A stretch of DNA of 64,000 nt from Pseudoxanthomonas sp. GTDB taxonomy: Bacteria > Pseudomonadota > Gammaproteobacteria > Xanthomonadales > Xanthomonadaceae. The position numbers were made by a program, and so were the translations under genes. How positions within the stretch are numbered: the stretch's first letter is position 1; every line of letters begins with the position of its first letter. Location: assembly GCF_002863005.1 (NCBI RefSeq), contig NZ_PKDG01000015.1:310001-374000 (forward strand), in the 5' to 3' direction. Positions 37,403 through 47,121 of this stretch are shown here, one piece after another. The notes beneath the pieces are model-generated. The model saw only the letters and a program-made list of their open reading frames with translations, had not been told where the DNA came from and ran no database searches.

Positions 37403-39610
37403 ATGAATCGCACTGTTGAGTCGCGCCAAGGCATGCGTGTGCCGAGCATCTTGCTGGCGGCTGCGCTGGCCATGTTCGCCATCCTCGTCATGAGGATCAT
37501 CGCGGTCGAGTCGCCGGTGATGGCCAGCGACGAGTACGCCTATTTCATGACTGCCAAATACGATGACGCGCGTGCGGACGTCTATCGTTACGACCCCGCG
37601 ATGCAGGCCGTGGACAACCAGGTCTACCCCCTGCTTTTCGATGCATGGGAGGCGGTGTCCAGGGAGCGGACCGCCCTGGTGGGGCGCGTGTTCAACGCAT
37701 TGCTCTACGTGGCTTCGTCATTTCTGCTGTTCCTGCTGTTCCACCGATCGTTCGGGCAACGCGTAGCGACGATGTCGGCGGTGCTCTATCTGTTGTTTCC
37801 GTTCTCGTTTTACGCGACCACGTTACTGCCGGAAGTGGAGTTCCAGTTCTGCGTCTACGGCACCGTTTTCCTGGTGATGGGAACGATGGCGATCCGCAAC
37901 CCGCTGGTCGTGTTATTGCCCGCGCTCGCCTCGGCGATCGCCTATTTCGTCAAGCCCCATGCAGCAGCTCTGATCGTCGCGGTCGCAGCGTTCTACGTTG
38001 CTGCCAGCGTTTTGACCGTTGGCGTGGAACCCGGGGGCCTTGTGCGCCGGCTGGCAAAGGGGATGACGCGCGCGCTGTTGTACTTGCTGGCGGTTCTCGC
38101 GTTCATTTACCTAGGGCGCAAGTTCTCGATGAATGGCCAATCGGGAGGCTCTGCCCTGGTGGCCAGTTTCTACGGTTCCTATCTCTCGCGGTTGTCCTCA
38201 CCGACCTACCTGTTCCAGAACGTGTGGTCGATGCTGGATTATGTGGCCGGCCATGTATGGGCGCTGGCCGTGATGTTCGCCCCAGGCATGCTGGCGGTGG
38301 GTGCCTTGTGGAAGCGTGCATTGCTGGGGCTTCGCGCCGGGCAGCGACACGCTTCGGTCGATGCGGACTACCGCGAACGCATGCAACTGGCGTTGCTCGT
38401 CGGACTCCTTGGCATCGCGTTTCTGGTGATGATCGCGGCGTTCACCAATTCGGCATCCCAGGTCAGCGCTTTCGAGAAATACCGCCTTCATGGCCGCTAC
38501 CTTGAGCCACTGCTTCCGCTGTTGCTCGGGTTCTCGGTATGGGCCGTCGCCCAGTCGCGACGTTCGATGGCCATCGGGCTGGCATCCCTCGCCTCGGTCG
38601 CCTTGTTCGCGTTCTATCTGCGCTTCCAGTACCACCTGTATCCCTGGGACTACCCGGATGTCTTCGTGTTCTTCACCTCGAAGATGAAGCATTGGTCGAT
38701 GGGAGGCACGAATGACTGGCTGATCTGGCTGGTCTTGGCGTCGAGCGTGGTCTTTGCGGTCTGCTGTGCGTTGCGTCGTCGCCCGTTGGCAGCCTACGTG
38801 GCCTATCTCGTCATCCTGATGTTGGGCTCTCATGTCCAGATGTCCAACTGGCTTAGGCTGCATTCGGAGACCAATCGCGCGGCGATCGAAGCGGGCGATG
38901 CACTGCGCGACTATCTCGGGTCCCCCCGGCCCGGCAGCGGGCTCGTGCTCGTGAGCGATCGATATGGGCGATCCTCGTACTTCCTGATGGAATTCTCCAG
39001 CCTGCAACACGTGGTCAGCGTGGCGCCCAATGCGAGCTTCAACGGTCCGGTGCCCGTTGGCGTGGAGTGGATCATTGCGCCCAGTGGCGTGCAGGTCGAT
39101 GCCGGGGATGCGCAGGCCGTCGAGTTCGGCGAACAGGTTCTCTACCGACTCGGGAAGGGCGCGACCGGCACGGGATCAGGGCAGGATGTCCCGCCCATGA
39201 GCGCGCAGCCACCGCCAACGGCCGAGGCGGATGGCGGTCGCGTGTACGACTTCGCAGATGCCGGCCTCGACAGGCAACTCAACCACTTCCACGCGCGCGA
39301 GTCCTGGGGGCGATGGTCCTCCGGGCGCGTGTCTGGCTTGACGCTCTCCACCCCCGTTGAAGGGCGCGTTGCATTGACGCTCCGTGGCTGGGTCGCTGCG
39401 ACGCACGCCGATCGGCGGGTGGTGGTGCGAATGGGCGGCCGCGAGCAGGCCGTCACGATGACGACGCAGCCGGCGGACTATCCGCTGACCTTTGAGCTCG
39501 AAAGTCCGACGCACAGCATCGAGTTCAGTACCGCACCGGTGCAGGTCGAGGGCGATGGCAGGACGCTGGGTGTCGCCATCGCACGTGTTCGGCTGCGGCC
39601 CAGCGAATGA
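37403..39610 (+). CDS. GT-C type membrane glycosyltransferase-like protein
   Basis: A 735-residue polytopic protein with about 10-11 transmembrane helices in residues 12-500 and a soluble C-terminal part of ~230 residues. The first periplasmic loop contains SDEYAYF, the acidic motif position of GT-C enzymes. The C-terminal ~140 residues look like a beta-sandwich. GT-C enzymes use undecaprenyl-phosphate sugars on the periplasmic face. The GtrA/GT2 pair encoded convergently just downstream would supply such a donor, so I infer a GtrC-like LPS-decorating transferase. Confidence 0.72.
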   Translation: MNRTVESRQGMRVPSILLAAALAMFAILVMRIIAVESPVMASDEYAYFMTAKYDDARADVYRYDPAMQAVDNQVYPLLFDAWEAVSRERTALVGRVFNALLYVASSFLLFLLFHRSFGQRVATMSAVLYLLFPFSFYATTLLPEVEFQFCVYGTVFLVMGTMAIRNPLVVLLPALASAIAYFVKPHAAALIVAVAAFYVAASVLTVGVEPGGLVRRLAKGMTRALLYLLAVLAFIYLGRKFSMNGQSGGSALVASFYGSYLSRLSSPTYLFQNVWSMLDYVAGHVWALAVMFAPGMLAVGALWKRALLGLRAGQRHASVDADYRERMQLALLVGLLGIAFLVMIAAFTNSASQVSAFEKYRLHGRYLEPLLPLLLGFSVWAVAQSRRSMAIGLASLASVALFAFYLRFQYHLYPWDYPDVFVFFTSKMKHWSMGGTNDWLIWLVLASSVVFAVCCALRRRPLAAYVAYLVILMLGSHVQMSNWLRLHSETNRAAIEAGDALRDYLGSPRPGSGLVLVSDRYGRSSYFLMEFSSLQHVVSVAPNASFNGPVPVGVEWIIAPSGVQVDAGDAQAVEFGEQVLYRLGKGATGTGSGQDVPPMSAQPPPTAEADGGRVYDFADAGLDRQLNHFHARESWGRWSSGRVSGLTLSTPVEGRVALTLRGWVAATHADRRVVVRMGGREQAVTMTTQPADYPLTFELESPTHSIEFSTAPVQVEGDGRTLGVAIARVRLRPSE

Positions 39611-39615
39611 GCTTC

Positions 39616-39640
39616 GGACGGGACGGTGCCAGGCCCGTCC
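39616..39640. terminator. Stem-loop between the convergent GT-C and PIG-L genes
   Basis: GGACGGG and CCCGTCC, 11-base loop, in the 33-base gap between convergent stop codons. Confidence 0.65.
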
Positions 39641-39643
39641 TGC

Positions 39644-40408
39644 TCAGTGATGGCGGAAATCGCGCGTGGCGTTGGCGAAATCGGACCAGGTAAGGTGCGT
39701 GCGTCGTTCGTACAGCATCGGTCCGGGATGCGGGCGCTCGCCGGTGCGCGTAGGCTCGACGGGCTGCAGGACGAACGCGTCACGGCGCAGCAGGCGCAGT
39801 GCATAGAAGGGCAGCAGCCCCAGGAAGCTCTTCCACTGCGAACGGTAGCCCAGGCAGGCCCAGACGAAGGACGCGCGTTCGGCCATCGTCGTCGGTAGCG
39901 TTGTCGTGCTGCCGTTCTGCTGCAGTGGCGAGAGGACGCGGAAAAACGGACCTCGCAGGCCCGCGCCATGGTAAAGGGAGTACTGCCAGAGCTGCGCGCC
40001 GACGACGCTGCGCGATGCCGCGATGGCGGCGAGATGGCTGGCATCATGGTCCTGATGGCCGCCTTCCCACGCCGGTAGGAGGACCTGGAGGGGGGAGGGC
40101 AGGCGGGTAGCCAGTGATTCGAGTTCGCGCACCGCAAGAGGGAGCATTTCGTACAGGTGGCCATCCGGGATGTCGTGAAGCTGCCCGAGGAACGTCATGC
40201 TGTCCGGCGCTATCCCGAACTGTTGCAGGGCGCGAATGCTTTCGTCCGCCCGCCTCTGCGCCGACTGCGCTCCAAACGCGCCGTCCGTGAGCCAAACGCA
40301 GTGAACCCGCCGACCCGCGCGCGCGGCATCGGCCAGCCAGGGGAAGATCGCGAACTCGTCGTCCGGGTGTGCCATGACGGCGAGGACGGCGGATCGATCA
40401 GAAGGCAT
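39644..40408 (-). CDS. PIG-L family de-N-acetylase
   Basis: A 254-residue LmbE/PIG-L metal-dependent deacetylase. Zinc motif AHPDDE at residues 13-18 and the second ligand set GHQDHDASH near 116-124 are intact. No signal peptide, so cytoplasmic. The family removes acetyl groups from N-acetyl-amino sugars on nucleotide, lipid or inositol carriers. Last gene of the gtrA-GT2-GNAT-PIG-L operon, overlapping the GNAT gene by 11 bases, which suggests the two act in sequence. Confidence 0.88.
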   Translation of the reverse strand: MPSDRSAVLAVMAHPDDEFAIFPWLADAARAGRRVHCVWLTDGAFGAQSAQRRADESIRALQQFGIAPDSMTFLGQLHDIPDGHLYEMLPLAVRELESLATRLPSPLQVLLPAWEGGHQDHDASHLAAIAASRSVVGAQLWQYSLYHGAGLRGPFFRVLSPLQQNGSTTTLPTTMAERASFVWACLGYRSQWKSFLGLLPFYALRLLRRDAFVLQPVEPTRTGERPHPGPMLYERRTHLTWSDFANATRDFRHH

Positions 40409-41252
40409 CGAAGTCCATCTGGCCGAAGAAAATGGCGCCGCTACGCGGCGTGCTCGTATCGACGGCGAGTGGCTTGAAGATCAGGTTGAGCGGGCTGGTG
40501 CGGAATCGGTCCGGAACATCCATCCAGCCGGTCCTGCGTGTCCGCGCTGCGTCGGGTATGAGCCCAAGCTGCAGGTGGAGGCCGAGCGACGGGGAGGGCA
40601 GGCGCGGGGCACCCGGATCGGCGTCATCCAGTTCCGCCCACGCCTTCAGGCCTAGTCGACCCGTCGCGGCTTCGGCGCCGATCCGGTCACCGCTTCTGAC
40701 CAGCCGATAGGGGCGCGCAGGGTTGCGGCTACGCCATTCGAGAGACGCTTGATCCCAAGCACGACTGAATTCCGCGGCTTCACGCGCTGCAGCGATAGAT
40801 ACGAGGGGGAGGCGTCCGACGCCTACCGCCGCATCAAGGGGCGTCAGCAGTTCGAAGCCCAGTTTCTTGACGAAGCCGGGGGTCGAATTGGCGTTCGCGA
40901 CGCCGTAGACAGCATCAAAGCCCAGCTCCGCCCCCCGGGCATAAGTCGCGTTGGCGAGCTTGGTGAAAAGACCCTTGCCTTGGTACGACGGTGCCGTCGC
41001 GGTGTTCAGGGACAGCAGCACGCGCGAAGGCTTCCCGTGAAGCATGGCCTCGGCCGGGACGCAGACATAGTGGGCCGCCAGTACGTCGCCATCCCACGCG
41101 TCGAAGCCGACCACGTGCCCGGAGGGGTTGGCCTCGTAAAGCCAGGCCAGGTACGCCTCGTCCAGATGGGTGGCATCGGGGAAGCAGGTGGCGAACAAGG
41201 CCCGGTACTGCGAAAGCAGGCGACTATCCGGCGAGGACTGTCTCAATTCCAT
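40398..41252 (-). CDS. GNAT-family N-acyltransferase
   Basis: A protein of 284 residues starting MELRQSSPDS behind GAGG. The acetyl-CoA motif A appears as NTATAPSYQGKGLFTKLA (about 92-110), followed by VANANSTPGFVKKLGFE, the GNAT beta-5/alpha-4 element. The C-terminal ~120 residues resemble a second, degenerate GNAT half. This is like acyltransferases of polysaccharide clusters. Between a GT2 gene and a deacetylase, it probably acylates the amino group of a sugar. Confidence 0.78.
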   Translation of the reverse strand: MELRQSSPDSRLLSQYRALFATCFPDATHLDEAYLAWLYEANPSGHVVGFDAWDGDVLAAHYVCVPAEAMLHGKPSRVLLSLNTATAPSYQGKGLFTKLANATYARGAELGFDAVYGVANANSTPGFVKKLGFELLTPLDAAVGVGRLPLVSIAAAREAAEFSRAWDQASLEWRSRNPARPYRLVRSGDRIGAEAATGRLGLKAWAELDDADPGAPRLPSPSLGLHLQLGLIPDAARTRRTGWMDVPDRFRTSPLNLIFKPLAVDTSTPRSGAIFFGQMDFDAF

Positions 41253-41266
41253 GCGGACCTCGGTCC

Positions 41267-42268
41267 CTATTTCAGGCGTAGGTGGATGGGGCGGCGCGGG
41301 ATCGCCGATGTGTCGTAGGCGAGGAACGCGAGCAGGAACTGCAACCCGGATACGACGCAGACGGTGGCGATCATGATGGTGCCGAGTGGCGTGCTTACGT
41401 CCGCGCGGGAGGAGAGACACCAATTCACTATGCCGAAAACGGAACCGAACGCCAGCAGCAGCACGGAAGCCGCCAGTTCAAGTGATGCGATCGGCATGTC
41501 GCGGAGATAGTAGTTGTAGACCACCCGCTTGAAAAGGTTGCGGACATGTTTGCCGAGGAACTCGCCGAACACCTTCGAGATCTTGAGGTTGCTCACTTCG
41601 TCGCCGTACTTGGCGTCCATTGGGATATCGACGACCACGCCGCGGAGCGTATTGAGCCGGAACAACACGTCCGTCTCGAAGAAGTAGCGATTGCTTATCG
41701 AATCGAACGGAAGCCGTGCGGCAGCGCGGGCATGGATCGCGGTGTAGCCGTTGGTCGGATCGAAGATGTCCCAGTACCCCGTGGACGCCTTGGCCAAGAA
41801 CGAAAGGCCGAGGTTGCCGACGCGGCGGAGCAGGGGCATCTGTTTGATCTCTTGGAGATCAAAGAAACGGTTGCCCTTCGTGTAATCCGCCTCTCCGCTG
41901 AGAATGGGGCGCACGAAGGTGTCGATCAGGCCCGCATCCATCTGACCGTCGCCATCGATCTTCACAATGACGGTTGCGCCATCGGCGATCGCGTGGCGGT
42001 ATCCATTCATGACCGCACCGCCCACGCCCAGGTTGAGAGGGTTGCGAACGACGCGAACGCGCGGGTCAACGACCAATTGCTCGATATGGTCGCCGCTGTG
42101 CTCCGGGCAGGCGTCGTCCACGCAGTAGATGCGATCCACTTCAGGACCGATCTGCGCGATGACGTCCTGGATGTGCTTGACCACCTTGTAGCACGGGATG
42201 ACAACCGCGATGCCCGACGTCCATCCGGCAGGCGCGCTGGCTTGATTGGAGCCGAGGCTAGCGCTCAT
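41267..42268 (-). CDS. GT2 polyprenyl-phosphate glycosyltransferase with two C-terminal TM helices
   Basis: A 333-residue DPM1/GtrB-like enzyme: IAVVIPCYKV start, nucleotide-binding VDDACPEHSGD, catalytic DXD as KIDGDGQMD, and FFETDVLFRL. Two transmembrane helices lie at about 265-290 and 298-322, as in GtrB. It should load a sugar onto undecaprenyl phosphate on the cytoplasmic side. ATGA overlap with gtrA. Confidence 0.9.
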   Translation of the reverse strand: MSASLGSNQASAPAGWTSGIAVVIPCYKVVKHIQDVIAQIGPEVDRIYCVDDACPEHSGDHIEQLVVDPRVRVVRNPLNLGVGGAVMNGYRHAIADGATVIVKIDGDGQMDAGLIDTFVRPILSGEADYTKGNRFFDLQEIKQMPLLRRVGNLGLSFLAKASTGYWDIFDPTNGYTAIHARAAARLPFDSISNRYFFETDVLFRLNTLRGVVVDIPMDAKYGDEVSNLKISKVFGEFLGKHVRNLFKRVVYNYYLRDMPIASLELAASVLLLAFGSVFGIVNWCLSSRADVSTPLGTIMIATVCVVSGLQFLLAFLAYDTSAIPRRPIHLRLK

Positions 42269-42735
42269 CGATAAATCCAGTATTTGGATGCGACAAAGCC
42301 GGCAACGGCAAGCAGGACATCAATCATGGGCTTTGTGATCCATGTGGCTTCTAGCCCGAGGGCGGACACCGAAGCCGTGACAAGTAAAGTACTCAGTGCC
42401 GTCATCGTCGCCCATGATATGGCGAATCTGGACAAGCTGCGGACATGCAGGTGGCTTGATCCGTCTGCCTGTCGGAAGGTGAAGCGCCCATTGAGGACGA
42501 AGCCCAGCGATGCGCCGACGATGCGACCCAAGACGTTGGCGACCGCGGGCGACATGCCGACGTAGGACAGCGCCACGAAGGCCAGCCAGTCGGCACCCAA
42601 CTGCGCAGCGCCGACCATGCCATACAGCATGCCCTGCTTCAGCAAGGGCCTGACGTTCGAAGGTGATGCGCGTTCGGCATCACCCGTAGGGGGTGCGTCC
42701 TCTCCGGGAGGGCGAAGCGCGGTCATCGTGGCCAT
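42265..42735 (-). CDS. GtrA-family flippase
   Basis: A 156-residue protein with four transmembrane helices and the GtrA signature ([34 protein letters not shown]). It is believed to flip undecaprenyl-phosphate sugars to the periplasm. ATG at 42726 is an alternative start. It begins 37 bases after etfA on the same strand without an obvious promoter. Confidence 0.88.
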   Translation of the reverse strand: MATMTALRPPGEDAPPTGDAERASPSNVRPLLKQGMLYGMVGAAQLGADWLAFVALSYVGMSPAVANVLGRIVGASLGFVLNGRFTFRQADGSSHLHVRSLSRFAISWATMTALSTLLVTASVSALGLEATWITKPMIDVLLAVAGFVASKYWIYR

Positions 42736-42772
42736 CCGTACGAATACGGGTCGTGCCGCAGGGCACTCCCCA

Positions 42773-43711
42773 TCAAAGTTGTGCTTCCAACTCTGGCAGC
42801 AACTGGAATAGATCCCCCACCAACCCGATATCCGCAATTTCGAAGATCGGCGCTTCCCCATCCTTGTTGATCGCCACGATAGTCCCAGCGTCCTTGATGC
42901 CGGTCAGGTGCTGGATGGCGCCGGAAATGCCGACGGCCACGTACAGCTCAGGGGCGATGATCTTGCCGGTCTGGCCGACCTGCAGCTCGTTGGGCACATA
43001 GCCGGCGTCCACGGCCGCGCGCGAGGCGCCGACGGCGGCGCCCAGCTTGTCGGCCAGGGCGTAGATCACCTTGAAGTTCTCGGCCGATCCCACGCCGCGC
43101 CCGCCGGAGACGACACGCTTGGCGCTTTGCAGGTCGGGGCGGTCGGACTTGCCGGCTGCGAGGCCTATGTAGCGGGTGTGAGTAGGGAGCGTAGCGTCGA
43201 CGTTCGCCGCTTCGACGGCCGCGCTACCGCCCTTGGCGGCTTCCGGCCAGGATGCGGTGCGCACGGTGGCGACGACGGTCTGGTCGGCCGGGGTTTCGAC
43301 GGTGATTATCGCGTTGCCGGCGTAGATCGGGCGCTTGAAGGTGTGCGTGCCTTCCACGGCCATCAGGTCTGAGACCTGGTTGACGCCGAGCAGGGCGGCG
43401 ACGCAGGGCAGCAGGTCCTTGCCGAATGTGGTGGACGGCGCGAACACATGCGTGTAGCCCGCGGCGAGCTTGGCGATCTGGGGGGCCAGCACTTGGGCGA
43501 TGGCGTTCGCATTGGCGGCATGGGCGACGGTCAGCACCTTGGCGACGCCGGTGATCTGCGCGGCTTCGGCGGCCACGGCCGACGGATCGGCGGCCAGCAC
43601 GACCACGTCGATGGCGTCGGCGTTCACGGCGGCGGCGGCGCTGACGGTCTTGGCGGTGGAGGCGTTGAGCTTGCCGTCCAGGTGTTCGGCGATGACGAGA
43701 ACCTTGGCCAT
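42773..43711 (-). CDS. etfA: Electron transfer flavoprotein alpha subunit
   Basis: A 312-residue protein with N-terminal ETF domain and C-terminal FAD domain ([36 protein letters not shown]). Pairs with EtfB, one base of overlap. Passes electrons from acyl-CoA dehydrogenases to ETF-ubiquinone oxidoreductase, which is encoded at 50.5-52.1 kb. etfA is the known right border of the Xanthomonas LPS island. Confidence 0.97.
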   Translation of the reverse strand: MAKVLVIAEHLDGKLNASTAKTVSAAAAVNADAIDVVVLAADPSAVAAEAAQITGVAKVLTVAHAANANAIAQVLAPQIAKLAAGYTHVFAPSTTFGKDLLPCVAALLGVNQVSDLMAVEGTHTFKRPIYAGNAIITVETPADQTVVATVRTASWPEAAKGGSAAVEAANVDATLPTHTRYIGLAAGKSDRPDLQSAKRVVSGGRGVGSAENFKVIYALADKLGAAVGASRAAVDAGYVPNELQVGQTGKIIAPELYVAVGISGAIQHLTGIKDAGTIVAINKDGEAPIFEIADIGLVGDLFQLLPELEAQL

Positions 43712-44457
43712 TACAGCAACCCCTTCTGCTTGAGTGCGGCGACCAGCTCGGCCGCGTCCTTCACCATGACGCCCTTGCTGCGCTTGGCAGGCGGAGCGTA
43801 GTGCGTGGTCTTGTGCGTATCGGCGGATTCGACGCCGAGGTCGGCCAGCTGCATCGTTTCCAGCGGCTTGCTCTTGGCCTTCATGATGTCGGGCAGCTTG
43901 ATGAAGCGCGGTTCGTTGAGGCGCAGGTCGGTGGTGACGACCGCGGGAAGGTCGACCTCGAGCGTTTCCAAGCCGGCATCGACCTCGCGGACCACCGTGG
44001 CCTTGCCGTCGGCGATGTCGAGCTTGCCGGCGAACGTCGCCTGCGGACGGCCCCACAGCGTGGCCAGCATCTGGCCGGTCTGGTTGGCGTCGTCGTCGAT
44101 GGCCTGCTTGCCGAGGATCACCAGGTCCGGCGATTCCTTCTCGACCAGCTTCAGCAGGGTGCGGGCGGCGGTCAGCGGCTGGGTGGCCTGGTCGGTGACC
44201 ACGTGGATGGCGCGGTTGGCGCCCATGGCCAGGCCGTTGCGCAGGTGCGCCTGGGCGTCGGCGGGGGCGATGGTGGCGACCACGACTTCCGTGGCGATAC
44301 CCTTGTCGCGCAGGCGCAGGGCTTCTTCCAGCGCGATCTCGTCGAAGGGATTGGGGGACAGCTTGACGCCGTCGGTGACCACGCCGGACCCGTCCGGCTT
44401 GACCTGGATGCGGACGTTGTAGTCCACCACGCGCTTGTAGGCGACGAGAATCTTCAT
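43711..44457 (-). CDS. etfB: Electron transfer flavoprotein beta subunit
   Basis: A 248-residue protein with the EtfB signature (MKILVAYKRVVDYNVRIQVK; LNEPRFIKLPDIMKAKSKPL) and AMP-binding region LVILGKQAIDDDANQTGQM. First gene of etfBA. Confidence 0.97.
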   Translation of the reverse strand: MKILVAYKRVVDYNVRIQVKPDGSGVVTDGVKLSPNPFDEIALEEALRLRDKGIATEVVVATIAPADAQAHLRNGLAMGANRAIHVVTDQATQPLTAARTLLKLVEKESPDLVILGKQAIDDDANQTGQMLATLWGRPQATFAGKLDIADGKATVVREVDAGLETLEVDLPAVVTTDLRLNEPRFIKLPDIMKAKSKPLETMQLADLGVESADTHKTTHYAPPAKRSKGVMVKDAAELVAALKQKGLL

Positions 44458-44530
44458 CCTGAGGGAATTCCTGTATGCGACGGTGAGGCCCGGCGGCGGC
44501 TGGCCGAGGGCAGGCGTGGGATTTTAGCCG

Positions 44531-45463
44531 TCAGGCGGGGTCCATGCGAGTCCGTACGGTACCGTCCGCCAGCTGGGAGACCAGCACGGCCGCGAAACGG
44601 GCGGCGCTGCCGGGGGCCTGGGCGAAGAACAACGAGGGCTCCGTCAGCTCGAGTTCCAGCAGCTGCGGTTTGCCGTCGGCGCCCGTCAGCAGATCGATGC
44701 GCGCATACGGAAGAGGCGCCTCGAGCTGGCGCAGGCGCGCGGTTGCGGCAAGAACCTGTTCGGCCAGCGCTTGCTCGGCGGGGGAAGCGACCGTTGCCGC
44801 GATCTCACCGAGTGCCATGGGCGCCTGTCGCGCCGTCTCCCCCAAGGGCAGCTGCGCGCACTTGCGGGCGGCATGGCTGAACCGGCCGTCGAAATACAGC
44901 AGCGCGGTCTCGCCGTGCTGGTCGACCGAGGGCAGGTAGGGTTGCAGCATCACGCTGCGCTCCTGCTCGAGCAGGCGGCCGATGTGGTTGCCGGCCACGA
45001 ACTGCTGGTCCCAGGCATACCGTTGGGTGTCGCGGGCGCCGGCGCTCACCGTGGGTTTGACGACGAACTCCGGTGCATCGAACTCGTCCAGAAATCCGGA
45101 CAACGCGTCCATGGGCTCGGCATCGGGCTCGACGAACCGTGTCGGAACCACGGGGATGCCGATGGTGGCCAAGTCCGCGAGATAGTGCTTGTCGGTGTTC
45201 CAGCGGACGACATTCAGCGGGTTGAGCAGACGGGTCACCCGGTCCGCGTGTTCGCACCAGGCCAGGAACTCGGACAGTCGTTCGGTGTAATCCCATGGCG
45301 AACGCAGCAGAGCCGCATCGAAGCGGCCCCAGCTCACGGTGGGGTCGTCCCAGGCCACGGCGCGGGCATGCAGGCCGGCGTCGGCGCACGCATCGAGCAG
45401 CGGTACGAGGTCGTCATCGTGTCCGGTGGCTCCCACGGCGGTGACGAGGGCAAGGGTCTTCAT
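44531..45463 (-). CDS. ATP-grasp family ligase of unknown substrate
   Basis: A 310-residue protein with a RimK/glutathione-synthetase-like ATP-grasp fold: pre-ATP domain with [19 protein letters not shown], lysines and glycine loop in [15 protein letters not shown], and metal ligands in [11 protein letters not shown]. Related proteins include ureido-serine cyclo-ligases of D-cycloserine synthesis. There is no such pathway nearby, so the substrate is open. Divergent from scoA. Confidence 0.75.
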   Translation of the reverse strand: MKTLALVTAVGATGHDDDLVPLLDACADAGLHARAVAWDDPTVSWGRFDAALLRSPWDYTERLSEFLAWCEHADRVTRLLNPLNVVRWNTDKHYLADLATIGIPVVPTRFVEPDAEPMDALSGFLDEFDAPEFVVKPTVSAGARDTQRYAWDQQFVAGNHIGRLLEQERSVMLQPYLPSVDQHGETALLYFDGRFSHAARKCAQLPLGETARQAPMALGEIAATVASPAEQALAEQVLAATARLRQLEAPLPYARIDLLTGADGKPQLLELELTEPSLFFAQAPGSAARFAAVLVSQLADGTVRTRMDPA

Positions 45464-45575
45464 GTGCCTCAGTGTACGCGCACGTCCCGCGCGGGATTCC
45501 CATTGCCCGAAAGTACCTGTGTCGGCGACGGGGTGCTGGGTAGAATGCCGCTTTCCTTATCGAATGGATCACGCC

Positions 45576-46307
45576 ATGGCGGGTAACCCCGGCTCCGGAG
45601 GCAAGCAGAAGCTCTATCCCAGCGCGGCGGATGCGCTGCGGGGTGTCGTAGCCGACGGCCAGACGCTCGCGGTCGGTGGCTTCGGCCTGTGCGGCATTCC
45701 GGAAGCGCTGATCGGCGCGCTGCGGGACAGTGGCGTGAAGGGGCTGACGGCCATTTCCAACAATGCGGGCGTGGACGGTTTCGGCTTGGGCTTGCTGCTC
45801 GAAACCCGGCAGATCAAAAAGATGATTTCGTCCTACGTGGGCGAGAACAAGGAATTCGAGCGCCAGTTCCTCTCGGGCGAGCTGGAATTGGAATTCAATC
45901 CGCAGGGCACGCTGGCCGAGCGCCTGCGCGCCGGCGGCGCAGGCATCCCCGCGTTCTTCACCCGTACCGGTTACGGCACGGTGGTGGCCGAAGGCAAGGA
46001 AACCCGCCAGTTCGGGGAGCACTGGTATGTCATGGAGACAGCGCTGATCGCCGACGTGTCGCTGGTCAAGGCGTGGAAGGCCGACAAGGCCGGCAACCTT
46101 GTGTTCCGCAAGACCGCGCGCAATTTCAACCCGGCCTGCGCCATGGCCGGCAAGGTCTGCATCGCCGAGGTCGAGGAAGTGGTGGAAGTCGGCGCGATCG
46201 ATCCCGATCACGTCCACCTGCCGGGCATCTACGTGGACCGCATCGTCCACAACCCGACCCCCGAGAAGCGCATCGAACAGCGCACCGTCCGCCAAGGAGA
46301 CAAGTGA
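45576..46307 (+). CDS. scoA: 3-oxoacid CoA-transferase subunit A
   Basis: A 243-residue CoA-transferase family I alpha subunit with the oxyanion loop [13 protein letters not shown] and the [19 protein letters not shown] region. Transfers CoA from succinyl-CoA to acetoacetate. Acetoacetate is also the product of the fah/maiA genes in this window. TAGAAT at 45540 is a likely -10. An in-frame ATG at 45564 is possible. Stop and scoB start share one base. Confidence 0.94.
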   Translation: MAGNPGSGGKQKLYPSAADALRGVVADGQTLAVGGFGLCGIPEALIGALRDSGVKGLTAISNNAGVDGFGLGLLLETRQIKKMISSYVGENKEFERQFLSGELELEFNPQGTLAERLRAGGAGIPAFFTRTGYGTVVAEGKETRQFGEHWYVMETALIADVSLVKAWKADKAGNLVFRKTARNFNPACAMAGKVCIAEVEEVVEVGAIDPDHVHLPGIYVDRIVHNPTPEKRIEQRTVRQGDK

Positions 46308-46942
46308 TGCCCTGGACCCGCGATGAGATGGCGCAGCGCGCTGCCCGCGAACTGACCGATGGCGCCTACGTGAACCTGGGCATTGGCCTGCCTACGCTGG
46401 TCGCCAACCACATTCCCGCCGGCGTGGACGTCTGGCTGCAGTCCGAGAACGGCCTGCTCGGGATCGGCCCGTTCCCGACCGAGGACGAGGTCGACGCCGA
46501 CCTCATCAATGCCGGCAAGCAGACCGTCACCGCCCGCGCGGGCGCCAGCTATTTCGGCAGCCAAGACTCCTTCGCCATGATCCGCGGCGGCCACATCGAC
46601 CTGGCCGTGCTGGGTGCCATGCAGGTCACCGACAAGGGCGATCTGGCGAACTGGATGGTCCCGGGGAAGATGGTCAAGGGCATGGGCGGTGCCATGGACC
46701 TGGTGGCCGGCGTCAAGCGCATCGTCGTGCTGATGGAGCACGTGGCCAAGGACGGAAGCCACAAGATCCTGCCGCAATGCGACCTGCCGCTGACCGGCGT
46801 GGGCGTGGTGGACCGGATCATCACCGATCTGGCGGTGTTCGACGTCACCCCCGACGGTCTGGTGCTGGTGGAAAAAGCCGACGGCGTGACCGGGGAGGAA
46901 CTGGTGGCGAAGACCGGCGTACCCTTCCGGCCTGTCGCCTGA
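46307..46942 (+). CDS. scoB: 3-oxoacid CoA-transferase subunit B
   Basis: A 211-residue beta subunit. The catalytic glutamate, which forms the CoA thioester, is in [21 protein letters not shown] is the N-terminal CoA loop. Coupled to scoA. Confidence 0.95.
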   Translation: MPWTRDEMAQRAARELTDGAYVNLGIGLPTLVANHIPAGVDVWLQSENGLLGIGPFPTEDEVDADLINAGKQTVTARAGASYFGSQDSFAMIRGGHIDLAVLGAMQVTDKGDLANWMVPGKMVKGMGGAMDLVAGVKRIVVLMEHVAKDGSHKILPQCDLPLTGVGVVDRIITDLAVFDVTPDGLVLVEKADGVTGEELVAKTGVPFRPVA

Positions 46943-46976
46943 GTCGCCTCAAGTCGTGATGCACGTCCACTTCTTT

Positions 46977-46990
46977 TGCGCCATGGCGCA
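46977..46990. repeat. 14-bp perfect palindrome upstream of the metalloprotease gene
   Basis: TGCGCCATGGCGCA, located 35 bases after scoB and about 130 bases before the protease gene. Could be an operator or the core of a small terminator stem; no loop is possible without breaking the centre. Confidence 0.4.
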
Positions 46991-47121
46991 CGCCTGACTT
47001 TCAGCTGTACGTTTTGCTGCCGATAACCCGGAGAGGCGAACCCGTTGGCTGTTTTGTGGCCCGGGGGCTGGGCTATAGTGTCGGTTCAGGGGCTCTATCC
47101 GTTTTTCTCAGAGGCGTACGT

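Noticed and set aside
40398-41252. Reading the GNAT protein as a FemAB-type peptidyltransferase
   Set aside because: The N-terminal half has the QGKG acetyl-CoA loop of GNAT enzymes, and FemAB signatures are not evident.
46990-47100. c-di-GMP (GEMM) riboswitch upstream of the metalloprotease
   Set aside because: Considered because secreted proteases in this family can be so controlled, but the conserved GEMM core bases are not present.
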